In this document: piece by piece, positions 22,901-36,000 of the stretch
How the letters are laid out: each line of letters opens with the position of its first letter
How positions within the stretch are numbered: position 1 is the first letter of the stretch
Assembly: GCF_020536995.1 (NCBI RefSeq)
Contig: NC_068358.1
Coordinates: 248,001-312,000, forward strand
From: Dreissena polymorpha
Lineage: Eukaryota > Mollusca > Bivalvia > Myida > Dreissenidae
Direction: 5' to 3'
DNA length: 64,000 nt
Notes under the pieces: generated by a model
Seen by the model: the letters and a program-made list of their open reading frames with translations, nothing else
What the model was told of the DNA's origin: nothing
Database searches by the model: none
Position numbers and translations under genes: made by a program

Positions 22901-25900
22901 TCACTGTTCAAAATTAAGTCAGTAAATTTGCATTAACAAGAAAAAGAAGAAATACATATTGAAATACGAACATAAAGAGCATCCTTTAAAGAAAATACTG
23001 ATATGCTAAGAACACTTACAAAGGACAACGCGACTCTTGAAGTAACTGCCTCTGATCACGTAAAAAACACATAAATTATTCATGTATTCGATACATTAAA
23101 ACAGAAACAACGTACTTTTTGTCTCATGTCATTGCAAACAAAAAAGAGTAATACACATATGGGTGACCGATCCATACGAACATGCCTGAGTGGTATAGAA
23201 GTGCAAATACTATATTAATAGTAGTGCAAACCGTCCTTTTATCAATTGCACATACGTTATTTTCATATCGTTATTTAAAAAATGTGGGTGATAATACTGA
23301 AAATGTAAATTCAGCATTCGTAAATTAACTTCTTGTGACGATCGAAACAAAAGCATGATATCGTGTGTTGACAACTAGCCGACGCTGTTGGTGCAACATA
23401 CATATATTAATATGAATATCTAAAGGAAAATACATAATTTCAAACGATGTCTTTGTTAGTTCATAAGTGCTCAATTTAGGTTGATTATTGCTTTCATCTA
23501 AGTAAGAGAGGACGGGTTTAATTTGTAATCGTGAATAGTATATATTCAATTATCACCCAACATAACAGTTTCAAACCGTTTATATGACAAAAACGCACTC
23601 ATATTGTTTTGCATATCATAACATAAAATAATACTCAGCTAATTTTAACAGAAAGAGCGGATTCTTGTGTTGGAAGAGGAGCGGGAGGCTTTCCACTCAC
23701 AGGTTGAACAACTACAAACAAAAACAGCAAAACAGGATGAGAGACTAAAGTCATTGATGAACGACAATTATACACTTGAGGCAAATATGTCGGCACAGGT
23801 ATTCTGAGTGCACATATCAAATTATGCCATACGAATAAAAAACGAAAACGACTTATTATTATCAATAAAGATCTATCTTTTAATGTTTTGATAATTAAAA
23901 TATCAATAATAAGATTCGTTGAAAGCCATTACCTCTTCATTTAAATATTTACATCGGAATGAATACATCCTCATTCAACTTTTAAAGGAACTCGTTTACG
24001 TATGTTCCGTTCTTAAAAGTTTGTCACCAAATGACTTACTTGATTAAACGAAAATGTTAGCACCACTGGTATATTAACCGGGATTGTCTTCACTTAAATG
24101 CTATCGCCTTAACATGTCGACAGTTACATCGTATCATAGGTTTGTTTATCTTAGCGATGTGTTAATGAAACTTTAACAACAGACCGTACATTTCACATTT
24201 GTCAGTTTTTTTAAATGATAAATAATGTCGTAAGCGTGATTATTTACAACATAAATTTGTTGTTAAAGATATGCATGCAAAACATATTTTAAATCTAAAT
24301 GGGTATTTATTGTTTAATTGTATCAATATTTTAGCTTATGCAAATACAATCATCTGACGAAGAGATACAAAACTTGCGCACAGAATTGGTAAGTGTGCAC
24401 ACAACAATTCAAATCCAGGCGGACGAGATTTTCCAATTAAACAAAGACAACTCTCTTCTGGTGGAGAAATCTTTAAATCAGGTTTAATGTTTAAACTAAA
24501 ATTGTATTTCGATAATATTTTGACAATTATGAAGATGTTTCAACTTTTTGAACTTGATATGTCGGTAGGTCTAATTGACTAGAAGTGCAGTACTTAAACA
24601 CAAATTACTTGCTTTCAAAATTGTACAATTTTTGCCCAAGTAAAGGTTCGTGGTGAAATTGTGTAAAAGGCCTATCTGGAATAAAATATGACATATCAAT
24701 ATGAATCTTAATTGGTAGGAAACATTCTTGAAACCAGTTTTTAAAGGTAAACTTCTAATGTCGTCTGACAAAATAGCATGCGTGCCGGAAGGGAGTGGAT
24801 ATATTTCACAGGCGCCATTAGCAGTTCTACTTATAAAACACTGTGTACAATGACTGTTTATTACAATCTTTCTAGCATGAAGGTATATATGATGAAGGAA
24901 GTATACGAGGAATTACCACAAAGTTCAATGGATGAGTCGGACATACTAACTACAACGGAGTACGCAATACCTGTGCAGAATCGGTTTAAACAAATGAACA
25001 ATGGCGGGCAAGGACTGAGTGAAAACGGTGGATTTCAAACTGTGCAACGAAGAACGAAACGTAAAAAAGTGAGTAGTAGCAATATGGATACGTTTGCAAA
25101 CATGGACATAGATAGTAAATTAGTTTGCATGTTCGAAAAAATGAACGTGATAGAAGACACAATATCTGAATGTAGAAATGACATAATCAAGGTAAACAGC
25201 AATTATAAACTGATAGATGCACGAGTATATGCCCTTGAGCAAACTATGGATTGGCAAGTTGAAATGACCCGTTCTATGTGTTACCACTCAATAGACAGAG
25301 ACGCGAGAGATATGCGAAACAATATTATAATATATGGACTCTCCGAGCGGCTACCATACAATGACAGGAACCTTGTTTTGAAATTCCTCGAAAATGAGCT
25401 AGAAATTGACACCAGCGATATGATGATCGATCGAGCACATCGATTAGGTAGAAAATTCCCAAACACAAATGACCAAAAGAGACCAATGATAGCGCGCTTC
25501 CGAGACTACATAGATACTGAAACCATACTTTCGAACGCATACAAGTTAAAACGCACCCACTTTGGACTAGACCGTCAATACCCAAAAGAAATTGCAAGAG
25601 CTCGAAAGGAGCTATATCAATCAAAAGAGGCCGAATATGCACGAATGTCAAATCAAAGAGTGAAAATTAAGTACCCTGCTGAATTGTTTATAAATGACAG
25701 ATCTATAGAAAACAAATTCCCAGAGTGGTTTAATGTGCTAGGGGTTGACAGGCTGAAGAGGTGCCCTGATACTAAGCCGACCCAAAGCGCGAGGGTGTAC
25801 TCCAATGAGACTGTTATTAACAGCAGCAGCGAGAGTGACAGTAATGATGGCAATGATCAGGAGGCTGCAGATGAGGATGTATTTCTGAAAACACAAGAAA

Positions 25901-28900
25901 AAAGCATACAGCCAATCGTGGGCAACGCCCACGAAAATGTAAACAAACCTAGAAGTAGGACAAATAGCGCGGACCGTATAGAGCAGAGTGAGTCAGTACG
26001 CGTACCTGTAAACGAAACTCACCAGAGCGTGTCTAGAAAAGCGTCTCTAATCAACAAATCACAAATCTCTACCAAGACGATCGAGAGCAGAAAAACCGAT
26101 ACATCAAATAGTGTGAAACATTTAAAAACAAAACGTGCTAAAATGGCACAATCACAACCGAACAAAATAACCAGCGACAGACAAACAGTGAACCAGCGCA
26201 GAGGTGTATCCCAAAACTTTGACACAATTAAAAATAGCACGGGGACATCGGGTTTAGAGCAGATCGACGTACCGGTCACGAAATAGGACAGTAACGGAGA
26301 GAGCACGGGCATTAAAATGTGTTTATTGAATGTGCAGGGACTTATCGGGAAACGTTATAACAAATTATTATCAGGTGAAATGAAAACAGTTTTTGCCGAA
26401 AACGAAATACTATTATTTACAGAAACATGGTCTAATTCTTTGTATAAATATGATGTCGAGGGTTTTCATTATTATATGCTAAGTAGAACTGTACATCTTA
26501 AAGGGACAAAACGGGCTAGTGGTGGAATAATGATTTATATTGCCGATCGTTTGAAAAACAGTATTGATTTCTTGAAAAGTAGAGATGATTGTATTATGTG
26601 GATAAAACTTAAAGGTTATTTGTTTGAAAACGGGATTGATGTTTTACTTTGTTTGGCGTATAATGTGCCACATGGAAGCAGTAGGGAAATGTTTATTAAC
26701 GAAAGTTTATTTGATCAAGTTTTAAACGATATGATACAGTTCGAACATACTTATAATAATAACTGCAGATTTATAGTTTGTGGAGATTTTAATTCAAGAA
26801 TTGGCGTTAAAGCCGATTATGTTGAAAATAATGATTTACAACGATTTAATGTATTACCAGACGATTATATCGCAGATAGTTTTTTACCAAGATTAAGTCA
26901 AGATAAAGTTGTAAATGAGCACGGTTATTGTTTACTTGAGTTTTGTAAAATGACTGGGTTAAAAGTGTTGAATGGTAGAGTAGGTGTAGATAGTAGGATT
27001 GGAAAATTTACTTGTATAACCAGTAACGGGTCTAGTGTTATCGATCTTGTTATGTGTTCGCCTGTTTTATTTAAATGTGTTGATAAGTTTGAGGTTTTTG
27101 ATCCTAATTTAATATCGGACCACTGTGTAGTACAGTTTTTTATAAATACCTACACAAATGAAGATACATCTGATGATGTTGATAAAACTGCTTTGTTACA
27201 AAATGAATGTGATAATGCAAAATACATTTATAAATGGGATAAAACTAAAACCGATCTTTATGTACAGTCACTCCAAACTGATAGTATTATACAGTCTTTA
27301 AACAAGGTATGCAATGATATTAATACCACTAACTGTTTCTCATCTCTAGACCAAAGTTTAGAACATTTTTGTTCCATTATTGATGAAGTGTGTTCACCAT
27401 TATTTAAGAAAACTATAAAAACTGGCAAAAATGAAAAATATCAACATGTTCAAAATAACAAATGGTTTAATGACGAGTGTCAATCAGCAAAATCAGAGTT
27501 TTATAAATTATTGAACATATATAGGAATGACAAGTCTGACGAAAATAGAATAAGTATGACCAGTGCACGTAGTTTATACAAATGCCTTGCTAGAAAAAAT
27601 AAATATCAATATGATACTGAGCAGACAAAAATACTAGAACAAAATAGATATTTAGATGCAAAGAGATATTGGAGTATGTTAAAAGGATCAGTTAAGCCAA
27701 TTAAATCAAGCAAATTGCATACAGATGACTTTGTAAGATATTTTAAATCAATAAATGATCCAGATTCACACTTTTATCAACCAGACGAAGACATCGTTTA
27801 TTTTAATGAGCGTTACTTGAATGACGAATTACATGTAATGTTTGAAGAGTTAAATATGGAGATTACACATGAAGAAATTAAAAAAGCATGCATTTGTTTA
27901 AAAACTGGTAAGTCGGCAGGTCCGGATTATGTACTAAATGAGTTTTTAAAACATGGTGTTTCCGAAACTCACTTTTTGGAGGTTTTGTTTGTACTTTTTA
28001 ATAAAATGTTTAACTTGAGTTATTTTCCAGAGGCATGGAGCGAAGGGTTAATTGTCCCTTTACATAAGAAAGGCGATTTAGACGATACGGCCAATTACAG
28101 AGGAATTACATTGTTAAGCACAATAGGAAAATTATTTAGTAAAATTATTAACAATCGATTAAGTGTTTGGGGGGACAAATATAATGTTTACATAGAAGCC
28201 CAAGCCGGATTTCGGAAAGGTATGGGAACAGTTGATAATATATTCGTCTTGCAAGGTATAATAACTCATATTTTAAACCAAAAGAAGAAACTGTATACGG
28301 CATTCATTGATTTTACAAAGGCATTTGATTTTGTTGTGAGAGATATTATATGGTACAAACTAATAAAACTAGGCATAAGAGGTAAAATTTTGAATATAGT
28401 CAGATCAATGTATAATGTTGTTAAATCAAAAATAAAATATAATAACGAAATTAGTCATGAATCGTTTACATGCTTTTTAGGGGTAAGGCAAGGGGAATCA
28501 TTATCGCCTTTTTTATTTTCAATGTATCTTAACGACATCGAGGAACACTTTATGCTAAACAAATTTGAAGGTGTTGACCTAGGTATGTTAAAATTGTTTT
28601 TATTGTTGTATGCTGACGACATTGTTCTCTTTGCGGAATCAGAAGTTGGTTTACAAAATGGATTAGATTTGTTAGATGAGTATTGTGCGAAATGGAAACT
28701 CTGTGTAAATATCAATAAAACAAAGATAATGATTTTTAAAAAAGGGGGACAAAATAGAAAACATTTGAAGTTTACATATCATGGAAATGAGCTAGAAATT
28801 GTTAATAAATTTACATATCTTGGAGTAATATTCACAACGGGGGGATCTTTCTCAGCAACATATGATGCGCTTTCGGGGCAGGCCCTAAAAGCACTTTTTA

Positions 28901-30040
28901 AGTTAAAATCAAATTTGGTGAAATTTACAAATATCTCAGTTAGCCATAGTCTTGAATTATTCGATAAACTTATCGAACCAATTTTAAATTATGGCTGTGA
29001 AGTTTGGGGATTAAACAATAGCATCCAAATCGAAAGAATACATCTACGTTATTGTAAACAGGTGCTGGGTGTCCGAACTCAAACACAGAATAATTTCATT
29101 TACGGGGAACTTGGGCGTTACCCTCTTATAAATAAACGGATTGTTTGTGTTTTAAAATACTGGATAAAAATATTACAATCTGATGATGTTAAATATATTA
29201 AAATTGTTTATAATATGCTAGTACATGATCTCGAAATGTATCCCGAAAACAATTCTTGGGTAAAATCTGTTAAACATCTATTAAATACACTAGGTTTTGG
29301 TGATGCATGGTTTTTTCAGGGAGTTGGAGACGTTAATTGTTTTATATCCATTGTTAAACAACGCACATCTGATATATACGTTCAGAATTGGATAACCGAG
29401 TTACAACAAACGACAAGGGGTAAAAATTATTGCATTTACGGAATTTTTAGATTTCAGCCTTATCTCAATGTTGTAAATATTTCAAAATTAAGATTCGAAT
29501 TTACGCGTTTACGAGTATCTGCTCACAGACTTGAAGTCGAAGCAGGGCGATGGCACAAGCCTGAAAAGACACCGTATGAAAACAGAAAATGTAAACACTG
29601 TAACGTTCTTGAAGATGAGTTCCATTTCTTACTCGAATGTCCAGTTTTTAATAGTCTTAGAAAACAATATATACGTAGATATTATTGGAATCGCACAAAT
29701 ATGATAAAATTTATCGAACTTTTACAAACTGACAACGCTAAAACAATTAAAAATCTTGCAACATTTATTTTTAACGCAGCTAAATTGAGAACTGAATTAT
29801 ATTATCAATAGCCTCTCTCCACATATTACTGTCTATGTGTTGTCAATCAATAAAAAATATATGTTTTCACATTGTTAGAACATTCAAGTTTATTTTGAAT
29901 ACGATAAGACTTTACAATATGCATATTATATAATTACCTTAATATATATATGTTCAAAATATTTGTTTATTTTGAATATGAATGTCTTTAGAGTTGCCAA
30001 TTCTTTCGTTACAAATTGTTAACTTATATTGCCTAAAATA

Positions 30041-30076
<36 letters not shown>

Positions 30077-33000
30077 GTATGTCATTGACCACGGTTTACT
30101 ACATTGTGTATTATATGTTTGTGTACTCATGGGCTTAAAGCCTAATGTATTCTGAAATAAAACCATCTAATAGACACACGTTTAGCATTTTAAGCGTTTG
30201 TAAGTGATAACAAAACAAAAAATAAATAAATATGGAAGTTTGAATATTTTATGTATTTATTCGAACTCTCATAGGAACTGAAACTTGAGGAAATGATCGA
30301 ATTGGAAGAAGAACGGAAGACTTTGCTTACCAATTTGGAAGATTTAAGGATAAAGTATGAAGAGCAAAGTGAAAAGATGTCAATATTTCGGAAGAAAAGC
30401 ATCACATTGGATGAACTTGTCGCTACCCAGGTTTGTTTACCTCATTTCGCGTCCAATAAAACATTCACAAGCGTTTAGGTGTTTATTGCTTTATAATTTA
30501 CCAAAAATGATTTTTACATACATACTGCAATGTATTCTATACAAACACGAACCATTTTATTACACAGTATTCCTTCGTTTGGATGTTTACGTTCGTTTAA
30601 AAACAGTTTTTTAATTAAGCGACAGGAGTTGAATTCGTCAGAAAAGGAGAAGGAAGCCCTCAGTAAGGAATTAGAAAAGATTGAAACAACAAACAAAAAA
30701 CTGAATGACAGTCTCCGAGAATTAACGAAAGACAAAGAGGAGACGGAGAGAATAGTTTCCATTGAGGTAGAGACGATAGTATATATATTTGTTAAGATTT
30801 GTTTTGAGAAATTCGCATCACAATTATGACACAGTGGTGCAATGCTGAAAATGGCGACTTGATATATATTTATGATGTGTGTTTTGCATTTCTATATAGT
30901 ATAGACAAAGTTCAAATAGTGCAGATCATAGGTTAGTCACATTCTGTATATAACAAAAGGTTATACTTACGAACGCCATGTTCTTGCAACCATTGACTTA
31001 CATTATTGGGACCCTGTTGTTTAAGTTGATTCATGTTTAATTTCCAACACAATAGATAGGTAAATATTAGGGTATTCGTAGCACTTCGTTGTTGGTATGT
31101 TAATTAGTTTTTTATGATATGATAGACATCAGTGGATCAACAGATTCATATGATCGAGGAAGAGAAGCAAAAACTCCATTCAGAACAAGACATGACGCAA
31201 GAGAAGAACGTAGAGCTTAATAATGAAATTAAAGGTATTAAGCAAGAAAAAGACGCCCTAGAAAAACGAGTCTTCAACCAGGTAAGGTAGATTAGGGATC
31301 ATCAAAGACAATAATTGTTTCGTTGTTCTAAGATTATTTTTGTGATTTTTTTAATACAAAATAAAGTATGGGGAACATATTAAGGTCATATTTTATTTGA
31401 GAGTTTAAGCTGCTGAAAGATTATTTTCATTGTTTTAAGAGACAGCAACTAGATTCGTTTGAAAAAGAGAGGCAAAAGATGCGAGCACAGTTACAAACGA
31501 TTAAGTCCACATCAGAAGATCAAAGAAACCAGCTACAAATATTAATGAAAGAAAAAGATAATCTACATGAATCGTTTGATAGCAAGGTCAGACACACGAA
31601 TATTTACAATTTTACTTTTGATAACAGGTATTTTTTTAACTTTGGTTTATTTTGTTTCAGAGTCATTTGCATTACTATTTATCGGTTGAACTTTTAAGGA
31701 ACAAAGGTTACTAATACTAGTAGATCATTTGACGAACTCAAATTATCTTGATTTATACTATACAAAGAATCATGTGGAACGATATAAACCATTAATTTTG
31801 CGTTAACATGAGATTTTCAACACGAATAGCGTTTGCTGGCATAATTTCATAATATGACCCATTGCATATAAATGCATTTCAATGCCGGCCACAATTCTCT
31901 ACTTTATACCATTTTTTACATTGTATGGCAACAGTTTGAAAAAGAGAGGCAAAAGATGCGAGCACAGTTACAAACGATTAAGTCCACATCAGAAGATCAA
32001 AGAAACCAGCTACAAATATTAATGAAAGAAAAAGATAATCTACATGAATCGTTTGATAGCAAGGTCAGACACACGAATATTTACAATTTTACTTTTGATA
32101 ACAGGTATTTTTTTAACTTTGGTTTATTTTGTTTCAGAGTCATTTGCATTACTATTTATCGGTTGAACTTTTAAGGAACAAAGGTTACTAATACTAGTAG
32201 ATCATTTGACGAACTCAAATTATCTTGATTTATACTATACAAAGAATCATGTGGAACGATATAAACCATTAATTTTGCGTTAACATGAGATTTTCAACAC
32301 GAATAGCGTTTGCTGGCATAATTTCATAATATGACCCATTGCATATAAATGCATTTCAATGCCGGCCACAATTCTCTACTTTATACCATTTTTTACATTG
32401 TATGGCAACAGTGACATTCGATATCCATTAAAATAACACTTTAAGAAACTCGAATTTGGCCAGTTTTTTAATAGAATTCCTGTATCAGATTAAAACATAA
32501 CACAAAATACTGTCGAGATATGTATTACCTAATGTTGATTGTGAAGTAAAAACTCTTTTTTGTTTATATTGAATGTTACATATCGTGCGTATATTGTTTT
32601 TAACAATCGATATTTGTGAACCGTTTATATTGTACGATCAACATGGCCTGTTTTTATGCAACGCTAACTTTTAAAGCGCCAACTGATAACTTTATCAAAT
32701 ATGTTCTTTCAACATAAATTCCCACCCTAGTCGGGAAAACAATGATTTAAATGCATATATGTTTCGAAACAGATGCTTGCTTTTGAGAAAGAGCAAAACA
32801 GACTTCAAAATGAATTGGAGCAGCTTAATAAGAAGAAAGATTTACAGGAAGAACAACTTCGAGCAAGTGCGGATGAAAAATATACCTTGGAAAATATTAT
32901 TGCCACCCTGGTAAAGGTTATGAATACTTAATCCGTGTCAATATTAAATGAAATGTAAACAGAATGTATAAATCTTGTAATACAATTACCGATACAAACG

Positions 33001-36000
33001 TTTCCATTACATGCAAAGCATCGTGGATGTGTTTAACCTGCAATGAACACTTCTGAACTTAATAAACAGCTCATAATTATTGTTAACATGAACATTTTTT
33101 CATATATGACAAATCGAAAACTGATATTTTTTATAATTCACAACATGTTTAACGCAACAAAATATTGAGTGTTCTATTATTATGTTCACGTCGCTCTATT
33201 ATACTAACCTCATAGAATTTTGAGTTATCAATATTGCATCTCATATTTACATAGGGTACATATGGCACATATACACTTGGAGACTTTTCTAACGCAATAC
33301 TTTTTAAACTTTAATATCTCAGTACTGAGTTAAGATTTTGATTCAAAAATTGCTAGACAATCGGGCGCTTTTGCATGTTGAGTAGGTGTGGTTTCATATT
33401 TTTGCACGTGGAAATGGTTTAACTTGATATGATAAAAAAAAAAAAAATTGAATTTCTTAATTTAAGGTGGTTTGATACACCAGGAAGACATAAAATAAAT
33501 TTATAAATCAAAACGTCTCGTATAAAAAATTCAGGTGCGCAATCGTCATGCGGCAGGCTACCTTCCCCACTTGTTAAAATATACTAGTATACTGATTTCT
33601 GAGATATTTAAGTTTGTAAAATATTGCGTTAGAAAAGTCATTAAGTGCAGAGTGAAAAAGTCAATATTTCGGAAGAAAAGCATCACATTAGATGAACTTG
33701 TTGCTTCCCAGGTTTGTTTATTGGATTCCGCATCCAATAAAACATTCACATGCGTAAAGGTTTTAATTGCTTTAAAATTGACAACAAATGACATTTACAT
33801 AAATACTTCAATACATTCTATACAAACACGAACAATGTAATTAAAAGTATTCCTTCGTTTGGATTTGTACGAAAGTTTAAAAATAGTTTTTTAATTAAGC
33901 GCCAGGAGTTGATTTCGTCAGAAAAGGAGAAGGAAGCCCTCGGTAAAGAATTAGAAAAGATTGAAACAACAAACAAAAAACTGAATGACCGTCTCCGAGA
34001 ATTAACGAACGACAAACAGGAGTTGGAGAGAAAAGTTTCCATTGAGGTAGAGGCGATAGTATATTTACGTTTATATTTATTTTTAGAAACACGTAATAAT
34101 AACAAAAGGTTATATTTACGAATACCATGTTCTTGCAACCATTGACCTACATTATTGGGATCCCGTTGTTTATATTGATTCATGTTATTTTTCAGCACAA
34201 TAGATAGGTAAACATGTGTGTATTCGTTACACTTCGTTGTTGTTATGTAAATTCGTTTTTTGTGTTATATGATAGACATCAGTGGATCAACAGGTTATTG
34301 TCATCGAAGAAGAAAATCGAAAACTCCAGTCAGAACAAGACATGACGCGACAGATGAACGAAGAGCTTAATATTGAAATTGAAGGTATACGGCAAGAAAA
34401 AGACGCCCTAGAAAAACAAGTTTTCGACCAGGTACGGTCGATTGATGATGCTCAGGGAAAATAATGGTTTCGTTGTTTTACAATTATTTTAGTGATTTTT
34501 TTTAATACCAAAGAAATTATGGAGAACATATTAAGGTGATTTTTTATTTTCATTTCATTTGTTATTAAGAGACAGCAACTAGATTCGTTTGAAAAAGAGA
34601 GGAAACAGATGCGAGCACAGTTACAAACAATCGAGTCCACATCCGAAGAACAAAGAAACCAATTACAAGAATTAATGAAAGAAAAACATAATCAGCATGA
34701 ATCGTTTGAGACCAAGGTCAGACACCAGGAAAATATTTACAATTTTATTTTATGATAACATATAATATTTTCTCTTTGGTTTATTTTGTTTAAGATTCAT
34801 TTGCATTAACAAATATCGGTTTAACTTTTAAAATGGTTACTAACAGATCATTTGACTCGAATTATCTTGATTTATACTATACAAAGAATCATATGGAACG
34901 ATATAAAACATAAATTTTGCGTTAACATGAGATTGTCAACACGAATAACGTATGTTGGCATTATTTGATAGTAAGACCCATCGCGTTTAAATGCATTTCA
35001 AAGCCGGCCACCATACTTTACCTTATACCTTTCTTCACATTGTATGGCAACAGTGACACTCGATACCCACTAAAAAACTTTAAGTTGGCCAGTTTTTTAA
35101 TAAAATTCCTGTTTTAGATTTAAACATAATTCAGCGTACTGTCGAGAAAACATATCACTTAATGTTGATTGTGAAGGTAAAACTCTATTTAGTTTCTTTG
35201 AATTTTACATGTCGTGCATATATATTTTTAACAGTTGATATTTGTGAGCCGTTTATATTATACGATCAACATGACCTGTTTCTATGCTACGCTAACTTTT
35301 AAAGCGCCGACTGATAACTTTGTCAAATATGTTTTTGCAACATAAATTCACACCCTAGTCGGTTAAGCAATTATTTAAATGCGTATATGTGGCGAAACAG
35401 ATGCTTGCTTTAGAGAAAGAGCACAACAGACTTCAAAATGAATTGGAGCAGCTAAATAAGGAGAAAGATTTTTAGGAAGAACAACTTCGATTAAGACTTA
35501 TAGACCTGAAGACTTTTCTAACGCAACCTTTTTTAAACTTCAATATCTCAGTACTGAGTTAAGATTTTGATTCAAAATTGCACATGTAATTATTTGACTA
35601 TTCTGTGAAAAAAGATAACGATAAAATCATTCATCTTAGACAATCGGGCGCTTTTGCACGTTGGTTATGCGTGGTTTCATCTTTTTGCACGGGGAAATGG
35701 ATAAACGCGATATGATTATAATTGTATTTCAATTTCTTCATTAACGGTGGGTTGATACAGCAGGAAAACAAAAAAAAAAAAATTAAATCAAAATGTCTCG
35801 TATAAAAATTCAGGAGCGCAACCGCGCAATTTTAATGTTGCAGGCTACTTTCCCTCTTGTTAAAGCATCCGATCGTCACAGATGAATGATTTATGGTTTG
35901 CTTGCACATACTTTAGACTAATGATAACATATACACTTTTAAATCCAAATACTTACTAATTACTGAGATATATAAGTTTGAAAACTTTTGCGTATGAGAA

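Larger units (their letters stand above)
24745..30180 (+). mobile_element. Full-length-looking LINE in intron 6 of the MIEAP-like gene
   Basis: Two long open ORFs (24778-26286 and 26317-29811) separated by 30 nt, a short leader and a 3' UTR ending near CTGAAATAAAACCATCTAAT. A TA microsatellite (30042-30074) lies in the 3' UTR. It is in the same strand as the host gene. No target-site duplication could be fixed by eye, so the outer borders are approximate. Two intact ORFs suggest a young insertion. Confidence 0.85.
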
